Assembly: GCA_045110285.1 (NCBI GenBank)
Contig: JBGCGA010000040.1
Span: 62,001-126,000, forward strand
Direction of reading: 5' to 3'
Length of the DNA stretch: 64,000 bases
Source: Putridiphycobacter sp045110285
Lineage (GTDB): Bacteria > Bacteroidota > Bacteroidia > Flavobacteriales_D > Crocinitomicaceae
Below are positions 52,713 through 62,600 of this stretch, one piece after another. The stretch's first letter is position 1; every line of letters begins with the position of its first letter. Both the position numbers and the translations under genes were made by a program. Below the pieces are notes generated by a model that saw only the letters and a list, made by a program, of their open reading frames with translations, was not told the DNA's origin and ran no database searches.

Positions 52713-52759
52713 CACCCCCAATTTGGGGCAATTATAAATTAATTTAAAAGTTTAATACT

Positions 52760-53224
52760 GTGGATACATTAAGCTACAAAACAATTTCAGGCAATAGAGA
52801 AACCGCTAATAAGAAGTGGTTATTGGTTGATGCAGAGGGACAAACGCTTGGTAGACTTGCCAGTAAAGTAGCGTTTATGATTAGAGGAAAGCACAAGACG
52901 AATTACACGCCTCATGCTGACTGTGGAGATAACGTTATTGTTATTAACGCAGAGAAAATTTCTCTTTCAGGAAAAAAGTGGGAGCAAAAGACCTACATTC
53001 GCCACACTGGATACCCAGGTGGGCAAAGATCTTTGACTGCGAGTGAATTAATGGCAAAGAGACCAATTAGAATGGTTGAAATGGCTGTCAAAGGGATGTT
53101 ACCTAAAAACAAATTAGGAAGCAAACTTTACAAAAACATGAAGGTGTACGCTGGAACTGAGCATGATCATTCTGCACAAGCACCTGAAACTATCAATTTA
53201 GATACAATTTTAAACAGACAATAA
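52760..53224 (+). CDS. rplM: 50S ribosomal protein L13
   Basis: This 154-residue protein has the L13 signature: KWLLVDAEGQTLGRLASKVAFMIRGKHK, YTPHADCGDNVIVINAEKI and KMKVYAGTEHDHSAQAP. It assembles early into the 50S subunit. The start is GTG at 52760. It is the first gene of rplM-rpsI and the -33/-7 promoter at 52682 lies upstream. The 5' hairpin may be an L13-type leader; L13 leader families are known in Bacteroidia. Confidence 0.98.
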   Translation: MDTLSYKTISGNRETANKKWLLVDAEGQTLGRLASKVAFMIRGKHKTNYTPHADCGDNVIVINAEKISLSGKKWEQKTYIRHTGYPGGQRSLTASELMAKRPIRMVEMAVKGMLPKNKLGSKLYKNMKVYAGTEHDHSAQAPETINLDTILNRQ

Positions 53225-53225
53225 G

Positions 53226-53612
53226 ATGAGTGTAATTAATACATTAGGTAGAAGAAAAACATCTGTTGCTAGAGTTTATCTTTCAGAAGGTTCTGGAAAA
53301 ATCACAATCAACAAAAAAGATTTAAGTGTTTACTTTAAAACACCTATGCTTTTAGACAAGGTTAACCAACCGTTTACAATTTCTGATTTAGTAGGAAAGT
53401 ATGACGTGGTAGCAAATGTTGACGGTGGTGGCATCAATGGTCAGGCGGAAGCAATTAGATTAGGAATTTCAAAAGCATTGGTAGAAATTGATGCTGATTT
53501 GAAACCTGCTTTAAAAGCTGAAGGCTTAATGACTAGAGACCCAAGAATGGTTGAAAGAAAAAAGCCAGGACAGAAGAAAGCGAGAAAGAAATTTCAATTC
53601 TCGAAACGTTAA
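53226..53612 (+). CDS. rpsI: 30S ribosomal protein S9
   Basis: This is a 128-residue protein with the S9 landmarks NTLGRRKTSVARVYLSEGSG, DVVANVDGGGINGQAEAIRLGISKAL and the basic C-terminal tail ending KKFQFSKR, which reaches the decoding site. It starts 1 bp after the rplM stop, the conserved L13-S9 pair. Confidence 0.98.
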   Translation: MSVINTLGRRKTSVARVYLSEGSGKITINKKDLSVYFKTPMLLDKVNQPFTISDLVGKYDVVANVDGGGINGQAEAIRLGISKALVEIDADLKPALKAEGLMTRDPRMVERKKPGQKKARKKFQFSKR

Positions 53613-53619
53613 TATTCTA

Positions 53620-53708
53620 TCTAAAACAGTTGGTTTAGTATCTAAATGGTTAAGACTGCAGAAATGTACTACTTAACTGTTGATTTTCACCAATAGCGCA
53701 AAGCGCGC
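53620..53708 (+). promoter_or_regulatory. Candidate structured leader of rpsB
   Basis: The rpsI-rpsB gap contains AACAGTT (53625-53631) pairing with AACTGTT (53675-53681), an internal hairpin TTTAG/CTAAA, a further GTTAAG/CTTAAC pair that partly competes with the outer stem, and a GCGC-AAA-GCGC hairpin after it. Such competing stems before rpsB could form an S2-type autoregulatory leader. No rho-independent T-tract follows. This is by-eye folding only. Confidence 0.4.
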
Positions 53709-53753
53709 AAGAAAAATTAAAAAGAAAGTAAACAATTAAAAAAAATTACAAAA

Positions 53754-54542
53754 ATGGCAAGAGCAACATTTGACGAGCTATTAGAAGCCGGAGTTCACTT
53801 CGGACATTTAAAAAGAAAATGGAATCCTTACATGGCTCCATACATCTTTGCTGAAAAAAGAGGTATCCACATTATTGACCTTAACAAAACAGTTGCACAA
53901 CTAGATTTAGCTTGTGCAGCATTAAAACAAATCGCAAAGTCTGGTAAAAAAATACTTTTCGTAGCGACTAAAAAGCAAGCTAAAGAAATAGTTGAAGCTA
54001 GAATTAAACCAACCAAAATGCCTTTCGTTGTTGAAAGATGGTCTGGTGGTATGTTAACTAATTTCGGAACAGTTCGAAAAGCCATAAGAAAAATGACTTC
54101 TATTGATAAAATGGGAGAAGACGGCACAATGAAAACATTGTCTAAAAGAGAGCGTTTACAGTTGTCAAGAACAAGAGCTAAATTAGACAAAAACTACGGT
54201 ACAATTGCCGATATGACAAGAATGCCATCAGCAGTATTTGTCGTAGATGTTCTCAAAGAACAAATTGCAGTGAGGGAAGCAAACAAATTAAGTATTCCAA
54301 CATTTGCAATGGTTGATACAAATTCAGATCCAAGAAATATCGATTTCGTTATTCCTGCAAATGATGATGCAACTAAATCTATTGCTAAAATAATGGATAT
54401 TGTAACTGGCGCAATCATGGAAGGTCTTTCTGAAAGAAAAGACGCAAAAGATAAGTCGAAAGAAGCTAAAGAAACTGCTGCAGCTGCAGAAACAGAAGCA
54501 ACAAAAGCGGCTGAAGCAACAAAAGAAGAAGTAGAAAAATAA
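53754..54542 (+). CDS. rpsB: 30S ribosomal protein S2
   Basis: This is a 262-residue protein. Family features include LLEAGVHFGHLKRKWNPYMAPYIF, FVATKKQAKEIV, WSGGMLTNF, DTNSDPRNIDFVIPANDDA. The C-terminal 30 residues are an Ala/Glu/Lys-rich tail (EAKETAAAAETEATKAAEATKEE) that exceeds the E. coli protein; Ala-rich tails are typical of Bacteroidota S2. tsf follows after 20 bp, the conserved order. Confidence 0.98.
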   Translation: MARATFDELLEAGVHFGHLKRKWNPYMAPYIFAEKRGIHIIDLNKTVAQLDLACAALKQIAKSGKKILFVATKKQAKEIVEARIKPTKMPFVVERWSGGMLTNFGTVRKAIRKMTSIDKMGEDGTMKTLSKRERLQLSRTRAKLDKNYGTIADMTRMPSAVFVVDVLKEQIAVREANKLSIPTFAMVDTNSDPRNIDFVIPANDDATKSIAKIMDIVTGAIMEGLSERKDAKDKSKEAKETAAAAETEATKAAEATKEEVEK

Positions 54543-54562
54543 TTTATAAAGGAGCGTAACAA

Positions 54563-55393
54563 ATGAAAATTACTGCATCACAAGTAAACGAATTAAGAAA
54601 AAAAACTGGAGCTGGAATGATGGATTGCAAGAAGGCTCTTGTAGAAGCAGAAGGAGATTCTGAATTAGCAATAACAATACTTAGAAAAAAAGGACAAAAA
54701 GTTGCTGCTAAGAGAGGAGAAAACGAAACTGCTGAAGGTTTAGTAATTGCTAAGTCGTTTGATGAAGGAGCAAAAGGAGTTATTTTATCATTAAGTTGTG
54801 AAACTGATTTCGTTGCTAAAAATTCTGAATATTATGACTTTGTTGAAACTTTAGTTGATATTGCAGCTAAAAACAATGCATCCTCTGTTGAAGAATTAAA
54901 TGCTTGCTCATATGACGGAACCATTTCTGTACAGGAAAAGATAACGGAGCATGTAGGCGTTGTTGGTGAGAAATTAGTACTTTCTAACTTTGCACTCTTA
55001 AATGGAGAAGCTGTTGTTGCATATAACCACCCAGGTAATCAAGTAGCAACTATGGTTACTTTGACTAAAGGAAGTGATGAAGCGGTTGATGCTGGTAAAC
55101 AAGTAGCAATGCAAGTTGCTGCCATGGCTCCACTAGCATTAAGTAAAGAAGGAATTCCTGAAGCTACAATTGCTAATGAAATTGAAATTGGAAAAGAATT
55201 GGCAATTAAAGAAGGTAAACCTGCTGAGATGGCTGAAAAAATTGCCATGGGTAGATTAAACAAATTCTTTAAAGAAAATACTTTGCTAAGCCAATCATTT
55301 ATTAGAGATAATAAAAAATCAATAGAGCAATTTTTGAAAGACACCGACAAAGACTTAACGGTTACGGAGTTCAAGAGATTTGCATTAAAATAA
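54563..55393 (+). CDS. tsf: Elongation factor Ts
   Basis: This 276-residue protein starts with the UBA-like domain and the EF-Tu contact motif (KTGAGMMDCKKALVEAEGD), then the core GVILSLSCETDFVAKNSEYYDFV, the dimerisation subdomain and C-terminal GRLNKFFKENTLLSQSFIRD. It exchanges GDP for GTP on EF-Tu. It is co-transcribed with rpsB and followed by a terminator. Confidence 0.98.
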   Translation: MKITASQVNELRKKTGAGMMDCKKALVEAEGDSELAITILRKKGQKVAAKRGENETAEGLVIAKSFDEGAKGVILSLSCETDFVAKNSEYYDFVETLVDIAAKNNASSVEELNACSYDGTISVQEKITEHVGVVGEKLVLSNFALLNGEAVVAYNHPGNQVATMVTLTKGSDEAVDAGKQVAMQVAAMAPLALSKEGIPEATIANEIEIGKELAIKEGKPAEMAEKIAMGRLNKFFKENTLLSQSFIRDNKKSIEQFLKDTDKDLTVTEFKRFALK

Positions 55394-55396
55394 TTT

Positions 55397-55434
55397 AAAA
55401 AAAAAAGAGAAATTAAAATTTCTCTTTTTTTTTG
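55397..55434 (+). terminator. Terminator-like hairpin between tsf and pyrH
   Basis: A long A-rich arm ending AGAGAAAT (55397-55413) pairs with ATTTCTCT and a T-run (55418-55434) around a 4-nt loop. It lies 4 nt after the tsf stop, and only 18 nt before the pyrH ATG. Confidence 0.75.
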
Positions 55435-55452
55435 TTTTCTTTTTTATCTAAT

Positions 55453-56160
55453 ATGAAATACAAAAGAGTTTTACTGAAATTAAGTGGTGAATCGTTGATG
55501 GGCGATAAGCAATTTGGAATTGACAACGCAAGACTGGCTGAATATGCCTCTGAAATAAAAAAATTGTACGGAGAAATTGAACTAGCAATTGTGATTGGTG
55601 GTGGAAATATTTTCAGAGGAGTTCAAGCAGAAAAAGGGGGCATGGATCGTACCCAAGGAGATTATATGGGTATGCTAGCCACCATGATTAATTCAATGGC
55701 TTTGCAAGCCTCACTTGAAAAAGAAAATATAAAAACCAGACTTGTTTCAGCCATTGAAATGAGAGAGATAGCGGAGCCATTTATAAAAAGAAGGGCTGTA
55801 CGTCACCTTGAAAAAGGAAGAGTAGTCATTTTTGGTGCTGGAACGGGTAATCCTTATTTTACTACAGATTCAGCCGCTGCTTTAAGAGCAATTGAAATGC
55901 AAGCTGATGTTATTTTAAAAGGAACACGTGTGGATGGAATCTATACTGCTGACCCTGAAAAAAATGCTGATGCTGTAAAATATGACAACATCAGTTTTGA
56001 TGAGGCATACAACAAGGGACTTAGCATAATGGATATGACTGCATTTACGCTTTGCAAAGAAAATAATGTTCCGATTATTGTGTTTAACATGAATGAAAAA
56101 GGCAATTTAGAAAAGATTGTCAAAGGAGAAAAAATTGGTACTTTAGTATCCAACAATTAA
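55453..56160 (+). CDS. pyrH: UMP kinase
   Basis: From ATG 55453 this is a 235-residue amino-acid-kinase-fold protein: RVLLKLSGESLMG, IVIGGGNIFRG, GDYMGMLATMINSMALQ, GTGNPYFTTDSAAALRA, DGIYTADPEKN and MDMTAFTLCKENNVPIIVFN. It phosphorylates UMP to UDP and is hexameric and GTP-activated in other bacteria. An in-frame TTG at 55432 overlaps the T-run of the preceding terminator, so the ATG is chosen. frr follows after 18 bp. Confidence 0.97.
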   Translation: MKYKRVLLKLSGESLMGDKQFGIDNARLAEYASEIKKLYGEIELAIVIGGGNIFRGVQAEKGGMDRTQGDYMGMLATMINSMALQASLEKENIKTRLVSAIEMREIAEPFIKRRAVRHLEKGRVVIFGAGTGNPYFTTDSAAALRAIEMQADVILKGTRVDGIYTADPEKNADAVKYDNISFDEAYNKGLSIMDMTAFTLCKENNVPIIVFNMNEKGNLEKIVKGEKIGTLVSNN

Positions 56161-56178
56161 CTATTAAACTAAATAGCT

Positions 56179-56742
56179 ATGGAAGAAGAAATTAATTTTA
56201 TTTTTGATTCTTTAAAGGAAGCCAACCAAGGCTCAATCAATCATTTAATTGAAGAATTAAGAAAAGTTCGAGCGGGAAAAGCAACACCATCAATGCTTTC
56301 AAGTGTGGTGGTAGACTATTACGGTTCATTCGTACCTTTGAGTCAGGTTGCTAATGTTAACACTTTAGACGCACGAACTCTATCGGTTCAACCCTGGGAA
56401 AAGGCCATGCTAGATGAAATAGCAAAAGGAGTGACAAATGCTAATTTGGGTTTAAATCCGCAGAGTAACGGTGAAATGATTATCATAAACGTTCCTATGC
56501 TCACTGAAGAACGAAGAAAAGAATTAGCAAAGAAAGCACGAGGAGAAGGTGAAAACGCTAAAATTAGTTTAAGAAATAATCGAAAAGACGCCATTGATGA
56601 AATTAAAAAATTAAAAGACAGTGGCATGTCAGAAGACTTGCAAAAAAATCTAGAAGACGACGTTCAAAACATAATCAAAACTTTTAGCGAGCAAATTGAT
56701 GATTTATGCGCTAAAAAAGAAGTGGATATCTTAACAGTTTAA
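56179..56742 (+). CDS. frr: Ribosome recycling factor
   Basis: This 187-residue protein has the RRF pattern: EELRKVRAGKATPSMLSSVVVDYYG, VQPWEKAMLDEIAKGVTNANLGLNPQSNG, LTEERRKELAKKARGEGENAKISLRN and a C-terminal Lys/Glu-rich helix. It splits post-termination 70S ribosomes together with EF-G. It is part of pyrH-frr and is followed by a hairpin terminator. Confidence 0.98.
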   Translation: MEEEINFIFDSLKEANQGSINHLIEELRKVRAGKATPSMLSSVVVDYYGSFVPLSQVANVNTLDARTLSVQPWEKAMLDEIAKGVTNANLGLNPQSNGEMIIINVPMLTEERRKELAKKARGEGENAKISLRNNRKDAIDEIKKLKDSGMSEDLQKNLEDDVQNIIKTFSEQIDDLCAKKEVDILTV

Positions 56743-56766
56743 GATTTACAAATAATAATTATATCC

Positions 56767-56801
56767 AAATCTGTCTTATATCTTGAGGCAGATTTTTTTT
56801 T
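56767..56801 (+). terminator. Terminator-like hairpin between frr and rlmB
   Basis: AAATCTGTCT (56767-56776) pairs with AGGCAGATTT (56786-56795) with one G-U wobble around a 9-nt loop and is followed by a T-run. It ends about 16 nt before the rlmB ATG at 56817. Confidence 0.75.
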
Positions 56802-56816
56802 CAAATCATTTAAGTC

Positions 56817-57584
56817 ATGGGCGAAGATTTTAATAGAAATTCAGACAATTTAGAAAATGACATCATTTTTGGTGTTAGATCTGTTATTGAAGCAATAAGA
56901 GCGGGTAAAGAGATCAATAAAATCATGATTCAGCGAGGTATGCAAAAAACCTTGTTCAAAGAATTAAAAGAAGAATTAGCGAATAAAACATATAACCTTC
57001 AATTTGTCCCAATTCAAAAATTGAACAGACTGACTAGAAAGAATCATCAAGGCGTAGTTGCATTTATTGCACCAGTAACATATCAGCATATCGAAGATAT
57101 CACGACTCGCATTTTCGAATCAGGGGAAGTACCCAACTTTTTGATTTTGGATAGAATAACGGATGTTAGAAATTTTGGAGCCATTGCAAGAACAGCTGAA
57201 TGTACAGGAATTGATGCTATAGTAATTATAGAAAAAGGAGGAGTACTAGTTACTTCAGATGCTATAAAAACTTCTGCAGGTGCTTTAATGCGAATTCCAA
57301 TTTGTAAAGCGAAAGACCTATCAGCCGTTGTTCATTTTTTAAAAGCTAGCGGGGTGCAAGTTGTGGCACTAACAGAAAAAACAAATCAAATGATTCAAGA
57401 TATTGAAATGACACTACCAACGGCCATTATTATGGGGTCCGAAGAAGATGGTATTTCAACTAAATTACTGTCGGAAGCTAGTGAAAAAGCTAGAATTCCT
57501 ATGGAAGGTGAAATTGCTTCGCTAAATGTTGCTGTTGCTGCTGGCATTGCCATGTATGAAGCATTAAGACAAAGACTAGGTTAA
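56817..57584 (+). CDS. rlmB: SpoU-family 23S rRNA methyltransferase RlmB
   Basis: This 255-residue protein has an N-terminal substrate-binding domain (IIFGVRSVIEAIRAGKEINKIMIQRGM) and the SPOUT methyltransferase core with motif 1 LDRITDVRNFGAIARTAECTGIDAIV, motif 2 IIMGSEEDGIS and motif 3 IPMEGEIASLNVAVAAGIAMYEALRQR. RlmB methylates G2251 of 23S rRNA on the 2'-O. Other SpoU members share this core, so the site is a family-level assignment. It follows frr with a hairpin between. Confidence 0.9.
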   Translation: MGEDFNRNSDNLENDIIFGVRSVIEAIRAGKEINKIMIQRGMQKTLFKELKEELANKTYNLQFVPIQKLNRLTRKNHQGVVAFIAPVTYQHIEDITTRIFESGEVPNFLILDRITDVRNFGAIARTAECTGIDAIVIIEKGGVLVTSDAIKTSAGALMRIPICKAKDLSAVVHFLKASGVQVVALTEKTNQMIQDIEMTLPTAIIMGSEEDGISTKLLSEASEKARIPMEGEIASLNVAVAAGIAMYEALRQRLG

Positions 57585-57630
57585 AATACTGTCAGTTTTC
57601 ACCTAATAAATATTCTCTATATTCGTTGAA

Positions 57631-59544
57631 GTGAAAAAGCAGACGGAACAGCTATTAATCGCAACCATTCTTGCGGCAGGATTTATCCTTCGCATACTAT
57701 CATCCTATTTTCATTCATATAGCAGTGATGAACTTAGCGCAATTACAAGACTGAATTACGATAATTTCTCGGACATTCTAGAGTATGGCGTAAAACTTGG
57801 CGATATGCATCCTGCAGGCGTGCAAATTTTTATGAAATTGTGGGCAAGCATTTTTGGTACATCAGAGATAGCAATGAGATTACCATTCGTTATTTGTGGT
57901 ACCATATCAATTTTTGTTATCTATAAATTAGGAAAGCATTTTTCTACAAATGTTGCATTATTTGCTTCTGCACTATGGGCCTTCTTGTTGTTCCCTATTA
58001 TTCAATCAGAATTGGCAAGACCCTATAGCCCTGGATTATTATTTACTTTACTAACAGGTCATTTTCTACTTAAATTTATTCTCAATGATTTAACAAACCA
58101 GGAAAAATGGAGGAATTCAATCGTACTAGCTATTTTTATTTCAGCTGCTATGTATACGCATTATTTTGCTTTTGTAATGGTTGGTTTTATGGCCTGTTCA
58201 GCATTATTTTTTATCGAAAAATCAACAAGATTACCGCTAGTTTTGAGTGGAATAGCTTCAGTTCTACTTTTCTTACCACATCTGTCAATTACAATGTATC
58301 AAACAAGTATAGAAGGAGGACTGCAATGGCTTTCTCCACCAAATAATATATGGCTATTCAAGTTTCTTTTTCATGGTTTTAACAGTTCATGGTTACTACT
58401 TGTCAGTCTTATCAGCATAACAATACTAGCAGTGACTGTGAGATCATATTTGAAAGAAACGGCAATTTCAAAATTAAATTTTATTCTAATGATTTGGTTT
58501 TTTGGAATATACATTGTTGGGGCTATTTTATCGCACTACCTTACTCCAGTTTTAAAATTTCCCGTCATGTTGTTTGCTTTTCCGTTTTGTATTTTACTGA
58601 TCTCACGATTAATTGAGCCACTTTTTTCAATCGGAAAATCTGTATTTCCTATCATTTTTATGACAATTGCATTACTTTCAACTACTATTGAACAGAAATT
58701 GTTTAGCAATGGAGTCCACTACGAAGTATTTAAGGAAATAAGTGAACATATTAGAACTTGGGAAAACAAAATTGGAAAAAACAACCTAACCATTGCAATG
58801 AATATCAGTAATCCAAACTATCTTAATTTTTATGCACTTCAAACAGGAGAAGAACATATCATAGACATAGATATTATTAACTATGGTGATGCTGCTATTT
58901 TGGATTCACTGCTTCAAAACTGTCGTACATCTTATTTTGCAATTGGATATTCAGCTCGCCACACACCCATCCAATTCTTAAATCAATGCCTCAGCTATTT
59001 TCCTTTTATTTCAGATCAGCATCAGTACAACAATAGCGCTATTTTTCTGCTATCAAAAAATATAAAAGATCAAAATATTAGATTTAAAAAATTACAAACA
59101 ATTTTATTTTCAGATTCTGGAGCAGAATGGGAATTTGAGTCTGAAAAATATGACCCCATTGAGCAAGTTTATTTTGCTGATGGAACTAATTCCTATCGTC
59201 CACAATATATATTTCCCGCAAGTAATGAATCTGCTACAAATCAGCATTTTTTAAGAGTTGAAATTGATGCAAATATTACTAGCGAAAACGAAGTGACTAT
59301 AGTCGCTATCCCACAAAAATCAGGTAATGAAACAGTTTTAGATAACTATGAAAATCCCATTTGGATTGGGAAAAATGTTGAGCAAGGATTACTGAAAAAT
59401 GGAAAGGAATCTTTTGCTTTTTCACTTCCGCCTAATATGCCAGCAGATGGCCATGTTAATATTTATGTTTGGAATAGAAATGCTAAACCATTCTTTATTA
59501 AAAATATTGAAATTTCGGAGATAAAAAACATTTGGAATAATTAA
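57631..59544 (+). CDS. GT39-like integral membrane glycosyltransferase
   Basis: This 637-residue protein starts at GTG 57631 with many hydrophobic helices over the first ~370 residues, followed by a soluble domain to the C-terminus. The loop SSYFHSYSSDELSAITR contains a DE pair at the first extracytoplasmic loop and GDMHPAG follows, as in ArnT/PMT-type GT-C enzymes where the Asp activates a lipid-linked sugar. The transferred sugar and acceptor are unknown. The long C-terminal soluble extension (about 200 residues with beta-rich segments) is larger than in bare GT39 proteins. Confidence 0.82.
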   Translation: MKKQTEQLLIATILAAGFILRILSSYFHSYSSDELSAITRLNYDNFSDILEYGVKLGDMHPAGVQIFMKLWASIFGTSEIAMRLPFVICGTISIFVIYKLGKHFSTNVALFASALWAFLLFPIIQSELARPYSPGLLFTLLTGHFLLKFILNDLTNQEKWRNSIVLAIFISAAMYTHYFAFVMVGFMACSALFFIEKSTRLPLVLSGIASVLLFLPHLSITMYQTSIEGGLQWLSPPNNIWLFKFLFHGFNSSWLLLVSLISITILAVTVRSYLKETAISKLNFILMIWFFGIYIVGAILSHYLTPVLKFPVMLFAFPFCILLISRLIEPLFSIGKSVFPIIFMTIALLSTTIEQKLFSNGVHYEVFKEISEHIRTWENKIGKNNLTIAMNISNPNYLNFYALQTGEEHIIDIDIINYGDAAILDSLLQNCRTSYFAIGYSARHTPIQFLNQCLSYFPFISDQHQYNNSAIFLLSKNIKDQNIRFKKLQTILFSDSGAEWEFESEKYDPIEQVYFADGTNSYRPQYIFPASNESATNQHFLRVEIDANITSENEVTIVAIPQKSGNETVLDNYENPIWIGKNVEQGLLKNGKESFAFSLPPNMPADGHVNIYVWNRNAKPFFIKNIEISEIKNIWNN

Positions 59545-59626
59545 CAATAAAATGATTTAAAACCTGTTTTCTCAGTAAATTAATCTGTATCTTTTCGCAT
59601 TATTAAAAAAATTACATTATTGTTTT

Positions 59627-62600
59627 ATGAAAATATTTGCACTACTAATTGCACTACTTCCAGCACTAATCTTTGGACAAGAAAATAAAAAAAGTCTTCT
59701 TTGGAAAATAACTGGTCCAGAAACACAAAAAACCTCCTACTTATATGGAACAATGCACATTAGTGGAAGGCTTGCTTTTCATCTAGGTGAAGAATTCTTT
59801 GATGCCATTACTGAAGTGGATGCCATTGCATTAGAATCTAATCCAATTATATGGTTAGATGAAATCTTTAACTCAAAAAGTGCAAGCGACTACCTAGGTA
59901 GATATGGATTTCAATATCAAACTTATAAAGGTTTTTATCAAGATGCTTTCAAACTATCAAAGCTTGAAAACAAGGACTTAAGTAAAGATATATCTTCCGA
60001 TCATTATTTAAGTAATTGGATGTTGTACAGAGAAAATAAAAGCCAACAAGATTTCGAGGAAGAAACTTTCCTTGATTTATTCATATACCAAACTGGAATG
60101 AAAAACAATAAAAACGTTTACAGTCTGGAAGATTTTTCGCAAACAACTCAATTTAGTAAGATGGGGAATTTACCAGATGCTGAAAAAAAAGAAGAGGATG
60201 CATGGTTTGAAGAATTGACTGAAGAAAAAAATGCCAGAGATTTAATTCAAGATGCATACAGAAATAAAGATGTGATGTTGCTAGATTCACTTCATGGGCA
60301 AATCAATTCAGATAATTTTCTAAAGTATATGTTAGACATTCGGAATGATATAATGGCAGTAAAAATTGATTCATTTATTATGAAGGAGGACGTTAGTTTA
60401 TTCATTGGTATTGGAGCGGCACATTTAGCGGGTGAACACGGCGTTATTCAATATTTAAAGGATAAAGGCTACACAGTTGAGCCAATGTCTACCACAATAA
60501 CTGATAAAGCAAAAGAAATAAAAGAGTCATTTGATGAAAAAACAACTACAATAGCATATGATAAAAAGTTTGAAACAGATCTATTTTCGCTTAGTGTACC
60601 AGGGCAAATGTTCGAAACACCTTCGAGTTCTGATAATCAGCGACAATTTTTTTCACCTGAATTAACAAATGGATCATACTTTTCGGCAAAAATTATTAGC
60701 ACATATAACTACTTCAATACTTTAGAAACAAAAGATTATGTTTTAAAAGTTGACAGCTTGCTATTTGAAAGTATTCCTGGTAATATTATTAGTAAAAAAG
60801 CCATTTCCAAAAATGGATTTGAAGGTTTAGATGTATTGAACCAAACTGCCAATGGAAACTTTCAACGGTACAATATTTTTTATACACCAATACATATTTT
60901 AATATTTAAAATGGGGGGTAAAAAAGACTTTGTAAAAGATCAAAGCAATGGATTTTTTAATAGCATAACACTTACATCTAACGACAAAGAAAACTGGGAA
61001 ACTGTAAGCACTCTTAAAGGTGACTTTTCAGTGTTAGTACCTGCATATCACCACATAAAAAATAATATTAGAATTACAAGTTTATATAACCACCCAGAAT
61101 TAGAAGCACATGACAAAAAGAGTAATGCCTCCTATATTGTAAAGCGGGCCACACTTCACGACTTTGAATTTATAGAAACTGATGATTACGAATTAGATAG
61201 AATTATTAATAAGTTCTTAGAAGAATTAGATATTGATTCCAATACTGTTGATATAGATACCAAAGCCATGTATCCAACTGCTTACGGGACAGCTATTAAC
61301 TCAAAAAAACAAGTAATTAACTTAAAGGTGATTATAAAAGGGGCATATTACTATATGCTCATTAGCGTTAACGCAGACGAAGCTTCGAAAAACAAATTCT
61401 TTAATAGTTTCAAGTTTGGAGAATTCAATTACATTTTCCCTTTTGAAGAAAAGAAGGATTCTACGTTATTGTTTTCAGTAAAATCTAATTACTTATACCC
61501 TACCAAGTTTAATGACACATATACCAAGGCATACAGAACAAAAATTAAAAATGAACGAAAAAAGAAAGAAGATAATTCTTACAAAAGCAATACTGAATCG
61601 AGACTGTATTATTCCGAAAACTTTGAAAGAATAGCCGTAGAATCCTTTAAATATCACGATTATTCAGAATTTGATAATATTGATTCTTTATGGGCAAAAG
61701 AAAGAAAATTCTATGAAAAAGACTTAGAACTGATTGTCAAAGACTTTTCACCGTCGAAAAAAGATGACTTAGAAATATTAGACATTTCGTTAGTTGACAC
61801 CAATAGTACAAGAATGATTAAAGTAAAATACATTCTAAAGCACGGTATGATCTACACTATTAAAGCTAATCTCGATACGATTTCTGAACCATCATTATTT
61901 GTAAATTCATTTTTCGATTCATTTACACCACTTGACACTATTGTAGGCAAGTCAGTTCTAGTCGACAAATCTAAATTATTTCTATCCAATATTTATCATG
62001 AAGATAGTTTGATTAAAACTCAAGCCCTAGAGTCTGTTCGATCGCATGTTAATTTTGATGACGAAGACTTTGAAGACATGAAAAAAGTAATTACTTCATA
62101 CCCGTTTACCGATAAACAAATTGACATTAAGACTCAAATGATTTCGGACTTAGGAAGACTGGAGAAACAAGATATTACTGAATTTTTAGAAACGCTTTAC
62201 GCAAAATCAGAAGACACGGCAATGTATCAAATTGCAATTTTGACAGCACTGGCAAGACAAAATACAAAGCAAAGCACACAGTTGTTCTTAGAATTACTTG
62301 AAAAAGACATTCCTTTGTCTAGTAGCTCTTATGGAGGATATGGAATGTTCCGTCCATACTACGATTCCTTAGAAATTGCAGCTGAATTATTCCCAGATCT
62401 GCTAAATTACACTTTTGTGCCTCAGTACAAAGAACCTAGCTATCAACTATTAACTCAAGTAGTAAAAACTAAAAATATTAAAGGAAAAGATTTCAAAAAA
62501 TCGTACAAACAAATTCTTAGAGAAGCCAAAATTGAATTAAAAAGTCAAATTAGCAAAGAACAAAATGCATTGGCGGATGATAATAAGAACAGATATAGAT

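Noticed and set aside
53828..54562. Minus-strand frames of 120 and 122 codons in rpsB
   Set aside because: Antisense of a highly expressed ribosomal gene; shadow frames from codon bias.
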